This document shows, piece after piece, positions 1 to 8,207 of a stretch of 64,000 bases of DNA; positions within the stretch are counted from its first letter, which is position 1, and each line of letters begins with the position of its first letter. This DNA is from CAVQCX01 sp963775335 (lineage in GTDB: Bacteria > Pseudomonadota > Gammaproteobacteria > Chromatiales > Chromatiaceae): positions 1,240,001 through 1,304,000 of the forward strand of contig CAVZIJ010000002.1 of assembly GCA_963775335.1 (NCBI GenBank), given 5' to 3'. The notes under the pieces are model-generated. The model was given only the letters and a program-made list of their open reading frames with translations. It did not search any database and was not told the DNA's origin. The translations under genes were made by a program, and so were the position numbers.

Positions 1-1667
1 AGAAAGGCGAACTGGGTGCTGTAGCGCTTGGGCTGGCCGGAGATGCGCCCCTGGAGCTCGACCTTGGCCGGGCCGTCGCCCCAGTAGTGACCCATGAGCA
101 CCAGCTGCTGGCCCCGGTAGAGGCTGCCGATTTCCTTGGGTGTGACATCGGCGACCTTGATGCCGGCGATCTTGACCTCGACTCCGTGCAGGGCCTGGTG
201 GGTGACCTTTCCCACCGCGGTGAGTAATTGGCCGACGATGTCGTCGCTGTTGGAGACCGCGATGGCGAAGCCCCCGGATGCCCCGGTCAGGGCCTCCAGC
301 AGCGGGCGGTTGGCGCTGTTGCCCATGATGAAGGTGAACAGGCGCACGTCCTTGTGGCGCACCAGCTCGATGAACCGGCGCTGGGCGGTCTCGCCCACGT
401 TGGCCACCCCGTCGGTGACCAGCACGATGGCGCTGGTGCGGTCGGCCTCGACGGCGTCGAGCCCTTCCTGGAGCCCGGCGTAGAGGTTAGTGCTGTTCTC
501 CGGCCGGACGCGCGCCACCGCTTCGCTGTAATGCTTGACCGCCTCGGCGGTCGCCGGGACGTAGCCCTTGGTCAGCTCCCAGGAGCGGCTGTTGAAAAGC
601 ACGATGCGGAAGCGGTCGTCCGGGCGCAGCTTGCCCAGGGCGCGCTGCACGCCGTCGGCCAGGGTGGCGTACTTGCCTTGCATGGAGCCGGAGACGTCGA
701 GCACGAACACCCAGTCGCTGCCCGCGGTGATCGGCTGCAGGTCGTCGCCGGGCGTGAGCGTGAGCATGAAGGTGCCGCGTTTGCCGGCGTCGGGCTTGTA
801 GGTGAGCAGATCGACGCTGCCCGGCAGGCCGGACTGCAGGCGCCAGTACACCACCAGGTCCTTGTCCAGGGTAAAGGCGGCACCCTTGGGCTGCTGCGGG
901 TTGAAGGCCGGAGTCTGGACCTGGGCGTTGTCCTCTTCGGCGGGCGCCGCGCCGGCGCCGCTGCCCTGATCGCCGATGTGCAGCCGCCATTCCGCCGGCC
1001 CAACCTGGGTGAGCTGTGCCTGGGACTGGCCGGGCACGCGGACCGCGTCCACCGGATAACCGGATTTCAGGTGCAGGTCGAAGCTGAAGCTCGCCCTGAC
1101 CTTGGGGTCGGCGGTCCAGAAGGCGAGCTTCTGCTCGTCCACGCCGCCTTCCTCCAGGGGATAGACATACCGCCCGATGCCGGTGTCGATGGAGGCCGCC
1201 TGGTAATAGACCAGGCGGGTGCGGGTGTCCTGACCGGCGCGCACCGGAGAGACGCTGATGTCGAAGGTCTTGTAGCCGTCCTTCTCGGTGATCCCGGCGT
1301 CGCGGCCTGCCTGCTTCTCCTCCTCGTAGACCTGGCGGGCCTGCTGCTTTTCCAGTACCTCGCCGGTCACCGGCTTGCCGTCGATCCACATCGTGAATTC
1401 GCCCACCGCCGCATGCTCGGGCACCGGGAAGGAGTAGGTCGTCTCCAGGTCCCGGGGATGGGGGTTGTGGAACACCTGCTCGACGCTGGTCACGGCATAG
1501 CCGTCCTCGATCACTACGTCGACGTGCTGCTCCTTCAGCTCCAGGGGCGGCAAGCTGCCGTCGCTCGGCGTGAGCAGGCCTGCGGCCTGGACCCCACCGG
1601 CACCCAGTAGCCCGCCGACCAGGGCGAGGGCGCAGAGCCAGCGGGTCGGTGTGTGCGTGGTATTCAT
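1..1667 (-). CDS. VIT and von Willebrand factor A domain protein (3' end outside window)
   Basis: Reading from the ATG at 1667 gives an open frame of at least 555 codons that leaves the window at base 1, so the C-terminus is missing. A signal peptide of about 28 residues (WLCALALVGGLLGAGG core) is followed by a VIT domain (about residues 40-165, including KQQARQVYEEEKQAGRDAG) and a vWA domain whose MIDAS motif DVSGSM lies near residues 324-329, with a TDG motif near 415. This is the inter-alpha-trypsin-inhibitor-like architecture, an exported metal-dependent adhesion or scaffold protein. An AAGGAG ribosome site sits 7 bases before the ATG. It is transcribed away from a tetR gene and shares three operator copies with it, so TetR repression is likely. 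The partner or ligand cannot be told. Confidence 0.88.
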   Translation of the reverse strand, partial: MNTTHTPTRWLCALALVGGLLGAGGVQAAGLLTPSDGSLPPLELKEQHVDVVIEDGYAVTSVEQVFHNPHPRDLETTYSFPVPEHAAVGEFTMWIDGKPVTGEVLEKQQARQVYEEEKQAGRDAGITEKDGYKTFDISVSPVRAGQDTRTRLVYYQAASIDTGIGRYVYPLEEGGVDEQKLAFWTADPKVRASFSFDLHLKSGYPVDAVRVPGQSQAQLTQVGPAEWRLHIGDQGSGAGAAPAEEDNAQVQTPAFNPQQPKGAAFTLDKDLVVYWRLQSGLPGSVDLLTYKPDAGKRGTFMLTLTPGDDLQPITAGSDWVFVLDVSGSMQGKYATLADGVQRALGKLRPDDRFRIVLFNSRSWELTKGYVPATAEAVKHYSEAVARVRPENSTNLYAGLQEGLDAVEADRTSAIVLVTDGVANVGETAQRRFIELVRHKDVRLFTFIMGNSANRPLLEALTGASGGFAIAVSNSDDIVGQLLTAVGKVTHQALHGVEVKIAGIKVADVTPKEIGSLYRGQQLVLMGHYWGDGPAKVELQGRISGQPKRYSTQFAF

Positions 1668-1682
1668 GGCGTCGCTCCTTAA

Positions 1683-1805
1683 ATAAACAGCGTTCAATTA
1701 TTAGGCTCGAAGTGCCCGTCCTGCAGGCGGGCTGTCCCGCTGTCCGAAGAAATATTATGAACAGCGTTCAATTATTTTTTAGCACATTATTGAACGATGT
1801 TCAAT
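1683..1805. promoter_or_regulatory. Divergent promoter region with three copies of a TetR-type operator
   Basis: Three related palindromes lie in the gap between the VIT/vWA gene and tetR. The best is ATTGAAC-GAT-GTTCAAT at 1789-1805, with perfect 7-bp arms. The other two, at 1757-1772 and 1683-1698, keep the right arm GTTCAAT with degenerate left arms and share the 17-bp string AACAGCGTTCAATTATT. A spaced, repeated palindrome next to a tetR gene is the usual arrangement for autoregulation plus control of the divergent gene. That this TetR binds here is inferred. Confidence 0.7.
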
Positions 1806-1849
1806 AAGCGGCTAGGATTCGTGGCAGGGCGACTTCAGAGGGGGCAGGC

Positions 1850-2449
1850 ATGGCAAGGCGCAGCGACCACAGCCGCGAGCAGATCCGCCAGATGGCCCTG
1901 GGTGCTGCCGAGGCGATCCTGGCCGAGGAGGGCTACAAGGGCTTGTCTACCCGCAAGGTCGCGCGGGCCATCGGCTACACCGTGGGCACCCTGTATCTGG
2001 TGTTTGAGAGCCTCGAGGACCTCGTGCTGCAGATCAACGGCCGCACCCTGGACGCCCTCTACGAGTGGCTACGCGCCCGCCGGGGCTCCGCGGCCGACCC
2101 GCGGGCGGCCCTGCTGGCCTTGGCCGGAGCCTACATCGCCTATGCCGAGACCGAGACCGCCCGCTGGGGCCTGTTGTTCGAGTATGTGGCGGACAAGGGC
2201 AACGAGCTACCGGGTTGGTACCTCGCCCGGCTCACCCGGGTCTTCGGCCTGGTCGAGGGGGCTCTGGCCCCGCTGAGTGGCCATCGCACCGACCTGGAGA
2301 TCCGCCAGGCAGCCCGGGTGCTCTGGGCCAGTGTGCACGGCATCTGCACCCTCAAGATCCGCCACCGCATGGATCTGGCCGGCGGCCAGACGACAGAACA
2401 GATGGCCGCCATGTTGGTGGAGAATTTCCTGAAGGGCTTCGAGGGCTAG
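1850..2449 (+). CDS. TetR/AcrR family transcriptional regulator
   Basis: 199 residues, a normal TetR length. The N-terminal helix-turn-helix is clear: REQIRQMALGAAEAILAEEG, then GLSTRKVARAIGYTVGTLYL, with the family's T-V-x-x-L-Y recognition helix at about residues 36-48. The C-terminal half (WHG/TetR_C type, with WASVHGICTLKIRHRMDL) would bind an unknown ligand and dimerise. AGGGGG precedes the ATG. It is divergent from the vWA gene with three matching operator copies between them, so it most likely represses itself and that gene. The inducer is not evident. Confidence 0.9.
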   Translation: MARRSDHSREQIRQMALGAAEAILAEEGYKGLSTRKVARAIGYTVGTLYLVFESLEDLVLQINGRTLDALYEWLRARRGSAADPRAALLALAGAYIAYAETETARWGLLFEYVADKGNELPGWYLARLTRVFGLVEGALAPLSGHRTDLEIRQAARVLWASVHGICTLKIRHRMDLAGGQTTEQMAAMLVENFLKGFEG

Positions 2450-2574
2450 TTGGAACTGCCGGAGCCAATGCGTCAGCTGTAGTCGCGGGCCACGGGTGTT
2501 TCGCTCGCCCGGCCATCCTGGCCCCGGTCGTAGCCTGGATCGGACGCTCGCCCCCGGAGCAATTGGAGCAATTG

Positions 2575-2701
2575 GGGACAGACCACGATTTCCGCGGCAT
2601 GGTCGTAGACCCTTTCGTGTCGTCTGTGCATGGATCAAACTACTTTAACACCGTCGTCGGCAATTTCTCGGGTCGTTGCCGCGGAAATCGTGGTATGTCC
2701 C
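2575..2701. mobile_element. 127-bp MITE-like element with 23-bp terminal inverted repeats
   Basis: The left end starts GGGACAGACCACGATTTCC and the right end is its reverse complement with one mismatch over 23 bp (2575-2597 and 2679-2701). The interior of about 80 bp has no coding potential. Ends of the type GGGACA(G/T)ACCACGATTT are familiar from short elements mobilised in trans by IS200/RAYT-like transposases in proteobacteria; that link is family knowledge. Its right end abuts the last readable codon of a ParE-like toxin remnant. The rest of 2450-2574 shows nothing recognisable. Confidence 0.6.
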
Positions 2702-2805
2702 TTATTATTTATTATTCGCTGAATTGCCGAATAGACCTCAACTGCAAAATCGTATCCAAGGCCCTGCTCAATCATTTCGTAATACTGGATGGAAACTAAA
2801 GGTAG
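2702..2805 (-). pseudogene. RelE/ParE-type toxin remnant, cut by the adjacent element
   Basis: Translating the minus strand gives IQYYEMIEQGLGYDF then AVEVYSAIQRIINNK, the central part of a ParE/RelE plasmid-stabilisation toxin (family pattern YYE-x5-GLGxDF-x4-E-x4-I-x-RI). No start codon or N-terminal strand precedes it, and the frame stops at the right terminal repeat of the 127-bp element, so both ends are lost. It directly follows the antitoxin remnant at 2806-3026, as in an intact antitoxin-toxin pair. Non-functional. Confidence 0.65.
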
Positions 2806-3026
2806 TCACCGGAAGCCAGCCCATATTCGTTTGAATACATCCTCCCCCGGCACGGTCTGAACTGCCCCGGACCTTACTTCGGCCAGACGCCTTTGAGCTA
2901 CTGCGGCCCATTTCCTATCAAGTGCCGAATCCGGCGGATTCAGACTCCGAAGCAATAGATCGACTACGAGAGCGCGCTCACCACAGGAAGTGCCTCGGCC
3001 TCGTCAATGAGCTCTCTAATGTTCAT
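2806..3026 (-). pseudogene. Addiction-module antitoxin, frameshifted
   Basis: From ATG 3026 the minus strand reads MNIRELIDEAEALPV. After a missing base near 2982 the next frame gives ERALVVDLLLRSLNPPDS, LDRKWAAVAQRRLAEVRSG and VPGEDVFKRIWAGFR, ending at TGA 2806. This is the small addiction-module antitoxin family (about 72-75 residues, with LLRSLNPPD and GEEVFxRI hallmarks) that pairs with ParE/RelE toxins. The frameshift creates a stop after about 20 residues, and there is no good restart codon in the second frame. It lies just downstream of hsdR. The matching toxin remnant follows at 2702-2805. Confidence 0.75.
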
Positions 3027-3109
3027 GACACAATCTCCAAATGTTCTCCATCACTGCCGAACGCTCAACATCAGCTGCGGCGCGAAGCGCCGTCAGCTGC
3101 ATGCTATTG

Positions 3110-6100
3110 TTAGTCCCCCCGCCCGGAAGATTCGTACGTCAGCCCGAACACCGTATCCGTCATCCAGCGCTTGAACGACTCATTATCCATGAACTGCTTG
3201 AACAGCTCCGTGTCGTCCTTAAGCACGGCCGTCATCACCCGCGCCAGCGCCTTGTCGTGCTCGATGCGGGCATTCTGCTTGTCCGAGTTCTGGCGCGCGT
3301 TCTGGTAGGCCTGGTCGGCCGCTACCCGGTTGGGGATGTCCTCGGTGATCAGCTTGTGCACCCGGTCGGCGTCGGACCACGGGATGTTGCCGAACTGGTC
3401 GTTGAAGGCCTTGAGGATGTTGGAGAGCCGGTCGAGCTCGGGCTCGGGCCTGTGCCCACCGCCGGTCGTCGGCACCGGCTCGATCTCGGCGCCCTGGTCC
3501 GGGAGCAGGATCTTCACGGCCGCCTGCTTCTCCACCCGGTAGCTGTCCATGTCGATCGAGTCGAGGATGCCCTTCGACAGGTCCTCCTCGACCGGCGCCG
3601 GCAGCTTCGGCACGAGGAAGGTCAGGAAGATCGAGAGCTTCTCCCACTCGGCGTTGCTGTAGGGCAGGACCTGGGACAGGAATCCGTAGGCGCGCAGGAA
3701 CGCCTTGGCCTTGCCCTTGAAGTCCACCTGCCCGTCCTCGTCGAGGCGCTCGCGGTAGTCGGCCACGCAGGCGTCGAGGATGGGGTCGAGCCGGTCGCGG
3801 TCGGCCCCGCCCAGGTACAGCGCGACGAGATCGTCCACCTGCGCCGGGGCATACACCTGGTAGCCGTCCAGCGCCGACTTGAGATCGTGCAGCTTGTCCG
3901 GGTCGGTCTCCTCGGCGAGCAGGGTCGTGCGGTAGTAGTCGGCGAACGCCTTCTGGATCGTGTCTGCGTCGTTCATGAAGTCGAGCACGAAGACGTCGTG
4001 CTTCTTCGGGTGCGCGCGATTGAGCCGCGAGAGCGTCTGCACCGCCTTGATCCCTGAGAGCACCTTGTCCACGTACATCGTGTGCAGCAGCGGCTCGTCG
4101 TAGCCCGTCTGGAACTTGTCGGCGCAGACCAGGAACCGGTAGGGGTCTTCCTGGATCTTGTCGGCGATCTGGCTCGACGGGAAGCCGTTGAGCGACGCCT
4201 CCGTCACCTTTGTGCCGCCCCATTCCCCGTTAGAAAAGTCGTGCTCGCCCGAGAAGGCCACGATGGCCTGGTAGCGGCTCTTGCGCTCGGCCAGATAGTC
4301 GCGGATCGCGTGGTAGTACTGGATGGCGCGCTCGATGCCGCTCGTCACCACCATCGCGCGCGCCTCGCCGCCGATCTTGTTCAGCGCCAGCACCTGTTCG
4401 TGGAAGTGGTCGACCATGATCTCAGCCTTGAGCCGGATGGCGTGATCGTGGCTCTCGACGTAGCGGCGCAATTTCTTCTTTGCGCGCTTGATGTCGAACT
4501 CGGGGTCGCCCTCGACCCTCTTGATCAGTTTGTAGTAGCTCTCGACCGGCGTGTAGTGCCGAAGCACGTCGAGGATGAAGCCCTCCTGGATGGCCTGCTT
4601 CATCGTGTAGCTGTGGAACGGCCGGTGCTTGACCGTGCCGTCGGCCTGGGGCTCGGGCTCGCCGAAGATCTCGAGCGTCTTGTTCTTGGGCGTGGCGGTG
4701 AAGGCGAAGTAGCTGGCGTTGGGCAGGAGCTTCTTGGCCTCCATCAGCCGGTTGATGGTGTCCTCGGTGGTCTCGTCGTCCTCCTCGGCGCCCGCCGCCG
4801 ACAGGGCCACCGACAGCGCCGCCGAGGTGCGCCCGCCCTGGCTCGAGTGCGCCTCGTCGATGACGATGGCGAAGCGCCGCCCGCGGTGCTCGCTGCCGAT
4901 CTCGTCGAGGATGAAGGGGAACTTCTGCACCGTGGAGATGACGATCTTTTTCCCTTCGGCGAGGAACTTGCGCAGGTCCCCCGAGCGCTCGGCGTGCCCG
5001 ACCGTCGCGCCCACCTGGGCGAACTGCTTGATGGTGTCCTTGATCTGCTGGTCGAGGATCCTGCGGTCGGTGACGACGAGGATCGAGTCGAAGACGGGCG
5101 CGCCGTCCTTCGCGAGGCCGATAAGCTGGTGCGCGAGCCAGGCGATGGAGTTGGACTTCCCGCTCCCGGCCGAGTGCTGGATCAGGTAGCGCCGCCCCGC
5201 GCCGTGCGTGGCGGCATCGGCGAGGAGCCGGCGCACGACGTCGAGCTGGTGGAAGCGCGGCCAGATCTGCACCGCCTTCTTGCGGCCGGTCTTCTCGTCC
5301 CGGGTCTCGACCACCTGGGCGTAGTTCTCGAGGATGTCGGTCAGTCCCTCGCGCGTCAGCACGCGCTTCCACAGGTAGTCGGTCTTGAGGCCGTCCGGGT
5401 TCGGCGGGTTGCCCGCGCCGTCGTTCCATCCCCGGTTGAAGGGCAGGAACCACGAGGCCTTGCCCTTGAGCTGGGTGCAGAAACGCACCTCGTGCTCGTC
5501 CACGGCGAAGTGCGCCACGCAGCGCCCGAGCTCGAACAGCCGCTCGCGCGGGTCGCGGTCGCGCTGGTACTGCTCGACGGCGTCGGCAACCGTCTGCTTG
5601 GTGAGGCTGTTCTTCAGCTCGAAGGTCGCCACCGGCAGGCCGTTAATGAACAATCCCACGTCGAGCGCGCGCTGCGTCTCGTCGCGGCTGTAGCGGAGCT
5701 GCCGCGTGACGCTGAAGCGGTTGGCGGCATAGCGCTCGGCGGCCTTCGCATTGCCCGCCGAGGGCGTGCCGTAGAAGAGGTCCAGGTGGTGCGGCCCGTG
5801 CTTGAGCCCGTGGCGCAGCACGTCGATGGTGCCGCGTTTGGTGATCTCGCCCTGCAGGCGCGCCAGGAACTTGCGCCGCGTCGGGCCATCCTGGCCGAGG
5901 TCGAGCGCGTCGCAGACATCCGGCTGGGTCGCGTGCAGGAAGGCTGAGAGCTGGGCGAGATCGACGCAGTACTCGCGGTCGTAGTCGCTCGGATCGCCGC
6001 AGATCCAGCCCGCGCCATAGGCCGCCGGCCGCTCGCGGACCGCGTCCGGTTCGGCGGCGCCCGAATCGCAGGGAGCGCCGGTCAGCGCCGTGCAGATCAG

Positions 6101-6136
6101 CCGTTCGAGGCCGCGTTCGGAGGTGTCGGTGGTCAT
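3110..6136 (-). CDS. hsdR: Type I restriction enzyme R (motor/nuclease) subunit HsdR
   Basis: 1008 residues from the ATG at 6136. The N-terminal nuclease domain shows D160 and FELK at 172-175 (PD-(D/E)xK type). Walker A SAGSGKS is at 322-328 and DEAH at 427-430, followed by superfamily 2 helicase motifs including FAFTATPKNKT and QTLSRLNRAHPKKHD. It would translocate DNA and cleave unmodified DNA in complex with HsdM and HsdS. The ATG overlaps the stop of the preceding 135-aa ORF as ATGA; a start 9 codons upstream (6163) is less likely. No truncation is visible, so restriction depends on whether hsdS works. Confidence 0.95.
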   Translation of the reverse strand: MTTDTSERGLERLICTALTGAPCDSGAAEPDAVRERPAAYGAGWICGDPSDYDREYCVDLAQLSAFLHATQPDVCDALDLGQDGPTRRKFLARLQGEITKRGTIDVLRHGLKHGPHHLDLFYGTPSAGNAKAAERYAANRFSVTRQLRYSRDETQRALDVGLFINGLPVATFELKNSLTKQTVADAVEQYQRDRDPRERLFELGRCVAHFAVDEHEVRFCTQLKGKASWFLPFNRGWNDGAGNPPNPDGLKTDYLWKRVLTREGLTDILENYAQVVETRDEKTGRKKAVQIWPRFHQLDVVRRLLADAATHGAGRRYLIQHSAGSGKSNSIAWLAHQLIGLAKDGAPVFDSILVVTDRRILDQQIKDTIKQFAQVGATVGHAERSGDLRKFLAEGKKIVISTVQKFPFILDEIGSEHRGRRFAIVIDEAHSSQGGRTSAALSVALSAAGAEEDDETTEDTINRLMEAKKLLPNASYFAFTATPKNKTLEIFGEPEPQADGTVKHRPFHSYTMKQAIQEGFILDVLRHYTPVESYYKLIKRVEGDPEFDIKRAKKKLRRYVESHDHAIRLKAEIMVDHFHEQVLALNKIGGEARAMVVTSGIERAIQYYHAIRDYLAERKSRYQAIVAFSGEHDFSNGEWGGTKVTEASLNGFPSSQIADKIQEDPYRFLVCADKFQTGYDEPLLHTMYVDKVLSGIKAVQTLSRLNRAHPKKHDVFVLDFMNDADTIQKAFADYYRTTLLAEETDPDKLHDLKSALDGYQVYAPAQVDDLVALYLGGADRDRLDPILDACVADYRERLDEDGQVDFKGKAKAFLRAYGFLSQVLPYSNAEWEKLSIFLTFLVPKLPAPVEEDLSKGILDSIDMDSYRVEKQAAVKILLPDQGAEIEPVPTTGGGHRPEPELDRLSNILKAFNDQFGNIPWSDADRVHKLITEDIPNRVAADQAYQNARQNSDKQNARIEHDKALARVMTAVLKDDTELFKQFMDNESFKRWMTDTVFGLTYESSGRGD

Positions 6137-6540
6137 CGGCTCATGCCCCCGATAATCAAACAACCGTCAAGCGACACTCTGAACCGCAAGTCATTGATAT
6201 CGAATAAGATGGTGACTCGGTGCAGGCTTCCGGCCACCCCTGCGATCAAGGACCCATCAAGTAACCGGGCGGCGCCCGATTGCCCGTCGCCTTGGCCACG
6301 GCGGGCGGCGTCTTCGCTCGTTCCTTTGCTAGAACCTTGACTCGGACGCTGAGATTGCATCGGGCCTAGTAAAGCAGCAAGTCTTTGTTTTGGCGGTATT
6401 TGTGGTAACTGCCCAATCGGCCACCCGGCCATCCAGCCTTGTCTAAGCGAGCCAATCGCTAGCGCGGTCCTAGACAACGAAAACGCTTTGAAGTCAGGCG
6501 ATTGCAATGCCATCCTGCATCCAGCGCTCGTCTCCGTCAT
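6133..6540 (-). CDS. Small unknown protein inside the restriction-modification operon
   Basis: 135 codons starting MTETSAGCRMALQSPDFKAF. I do not recognise a family. The case for a real gene is its junctions: its ATG overlaps the stop of the AlbA-type gene as ATGA (6537-6540), and its stop overlaps the hsdR ATG as ATGA (6133-6136), like every other junction in this operon. Against it, the composition is Gly/Ser/Gln-rich in the middle with no clear fold, and it could simply be a 400-bp spacer. A short hydrophobic/beta-rich stretch (VTILFDINDLRFRVSLDG) lies near the C-terminus. Confidence 0.4.
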   Translation of the reverse strand: MTETSAGCRMALQSPDFKAFSLSRTALAIGSLRQGWMAGWPIGQLPQIPPKQRLAALLGPMQSQRPSQGSSKGTSEDAARRGQGDGQSGAARLLDGSLIAGVAGSLHRVTILFDINDLRFRVSLDGCLIIGGMSR

Positions 6541-8207
6541 CGCTGCACCTCCCGGACAGACCATCGGGGCCGAGACCGGCTACCCAGGTTGACGATCTGG
6601 CCAGACCGCCGCAGTTCCTGCAGGAAATTCCTCACCTTCCGGCGCTTCTGCTCCTGAGAGAGCCGGTCCGGCAGCTTTGAGAGGAGCACTTCGTCCACGT
6701 CCTTTCGCTCGACTGGACCATGCCCGGTGACCAGAGCCAGGATGAGATCAAGGTAATACTGCTTCTCGAAGCCCCGCTCGCGGATGTGTCGCCCGGCCTC
6801 ACCGGCCGCCTTCGCCACCGCGCCGGCCACGATGAGGTTGGGGTAGCGACCTTCGACCAGCCCAGCCTTCTTCAATCGACGGTGATCATCCCGCCCGATC
6901 CGCTGCCCCTTCTGCACCCGATCGAGCAGCATGACCTGCGCAAGGTCGAGGTCGGTTCGCTCCATCAGCAGTCGCGTGTAGCGCTCGTCCAGGATCCGAC
7001 CGCTGAGACTCACGGACACTTGCCCCGGATCGCTCAAATCGTAGTCCGGCAGCGGGAACGAGCGTCGGCGCTGCGTCTGGAACATGCGCTTGATGCCGCC
7101 GCCTTGTGTGTCGATCAGGTTCAGCTCGACCATCGCATCGGCGAGGAAGGGGTTGCGGTAGATGGCCTGCGGCGCGTCCTGGCGGATCACCGTCTCCACG
7201 TCGCCGGGCAGAAAGTCGCCGACATTGGTCACGAGCACACGGTCGGGGAGCTCGACCACCACGATGCGTCCGTGGCGGCGGTAGTCCTGGTGCGCGATGG
7301 CGTTGTGCAGCGCCTCGCGGATCACCCACGGGTCGTACTGCGTGATCTCCTGGGGAAACAGCGTGCCACTCGGCAGCGCGCGCACGATGAGGTTTCGAAT
7401 GCGCTTCAGCAGGCTAGCGCCGGCGAGCAGGAACGGCGGCCCGAAGTGCTCGTAATCGAGCTCGTGGTTGTCCGCGTCCTTGAGAATCCACGAGATCTTG
7501 GCGACCGCCGGCGACAACAGGGTCGCCGACTCGGGGCGCCCGAGGAGCAGCAGCGCCGTGTTCGTCACCGCTCCCTGCTTCACGACGCGGGCTTTGTTCA
7601 GGAAGGTCGCGTCGTCCCAATCAGCGACGGCCGCGGCCTGACCCGGATGCTTGACGACGAACTGCTCGCGCGCCTTGGCCACGGCGTCCGGGTCGAGGTC
7701 CGCCAGCGACGCTGACGCGCACAGTTCCGCGGACCAATCGCTGCACCGCGTCCAGAGCGCGCGGGCTTTTTCCGGATGCTTGCCGAGCTCGGTCTTGCTG
7801 GTGCCGACGCGGATGTGGGGCGTGCCATAGAAGCTGACCGGCTCGCCGTTCGCGGGCCCGATCTCGAACAGGACGACTCGGCCGTCGGGATGCGCGACGA
7901 CATGCGGTTCCAAGCCGGTGTTCGGCCGCAGCCCTGCGGCTAGCCACGGCAACAGGCCCTGGTTGCCCTTGGCCTTCGTCGTGTAGGGGTCGAAGCGTGT
8001 CCCGACCACGGCGTGCGTGGCATCGTCGATGCCGAACACCAGATAGCCGCGCGGCTGAGCAGACAGGCAGGCCGCGTTGGCGAGCGCGGACAGGTACTCC
8101 CCAAGCGCCTGCGGCTCGTGCCGGCTGCGCTTGAGCTCGAGCCATTCCGTCTCGGTCGGCAGCGCCCGGAGACGATCGATGAGTGCGATGTGGTCGCGTT
8201 CGCTCAC
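6537..8207 (-). CDS. AlbA_2/Schlafen-type ATP-binding protein (RecG-like C-terminus)
   Basis: 556 residues from a GTG at 8207 that overlaps the hsdS stop as GTGA. Residues about 15-140 form an AlbA_2 (Schlafen AlbA, divergent AAA-4) domain: TEWLELKRS, LSALANAACL, GYLVFGIDD. Near residue 300 an EALHNAIAHQDYRRHG motif followed by VTNVGDF is the GHKL-like HATPase_c_4 region. Proteins of this kind are often annotated as RecG-like helicases or transcriptional regulators and often sit beside hsdS in type I systems; their role there is not settled. An upstream extension of the frame to about 8513 is Arg-rich, overlaps hsdS and is rejected. Confidence 0.82.
   Translation of the reverse strand: MSERDHIALIDRLRALPTETEWLELKRSRHEPQALGEYLSALANAACLSAQPRGYLVFGIDDATHAVVGTRFDPYTTKAKGNQGLLPWLAAGLRPNTGLEPHVVAHPDGRVVLFEIGPANGEPVSFYGTPHIRVGTSKTELGKHPEKARALWTRCSDWSAELCASASLADLDPDAVAKAREQFVVKHPGQAAAVADWDDATFLNKARVVKQGAVTNTALLLLGRPESATLLSPAVAKISWILKDADNHELDYEHFGPPFLLAGASLLKRIRNLIVRALPSGTLFPQEITQYDPWVIREALHNAIAHQDYRRHGRIVVVELPDRVLVTNVGDFLPGDVETVIRQDAPQAIYRNPFLADAMVELNLIDTQGGGIKRMFQTQRRRSFPLPDYDLSDPGQVSVSLSGRILDERYTRLLMERTDLDLAQVMLLDRVQKGQRIGRDDHRRLKKAGLVEGRYPNLIVAGAVAKAAGEAGRHIRERGFEKQYYLDLILALVTGHGPVERKDVDEVLLSKLPDRLSQEQKRRKVRNFLQELRRSGQIVNLGSRSRPRWSVREVQR

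Noticed and set aside
4082..5947. A 621-codon open frame on the plus strand opposite hsdR
   Set aside because: It is antisense to a well-matched HsdR, has no family features, and is a by-product of high GC content. The same holds for long frames opposite hypF (33417-35099), hsdM (10565-12409), rep (31215-33056), the transglutaminase and the GH17-GT2 gene.
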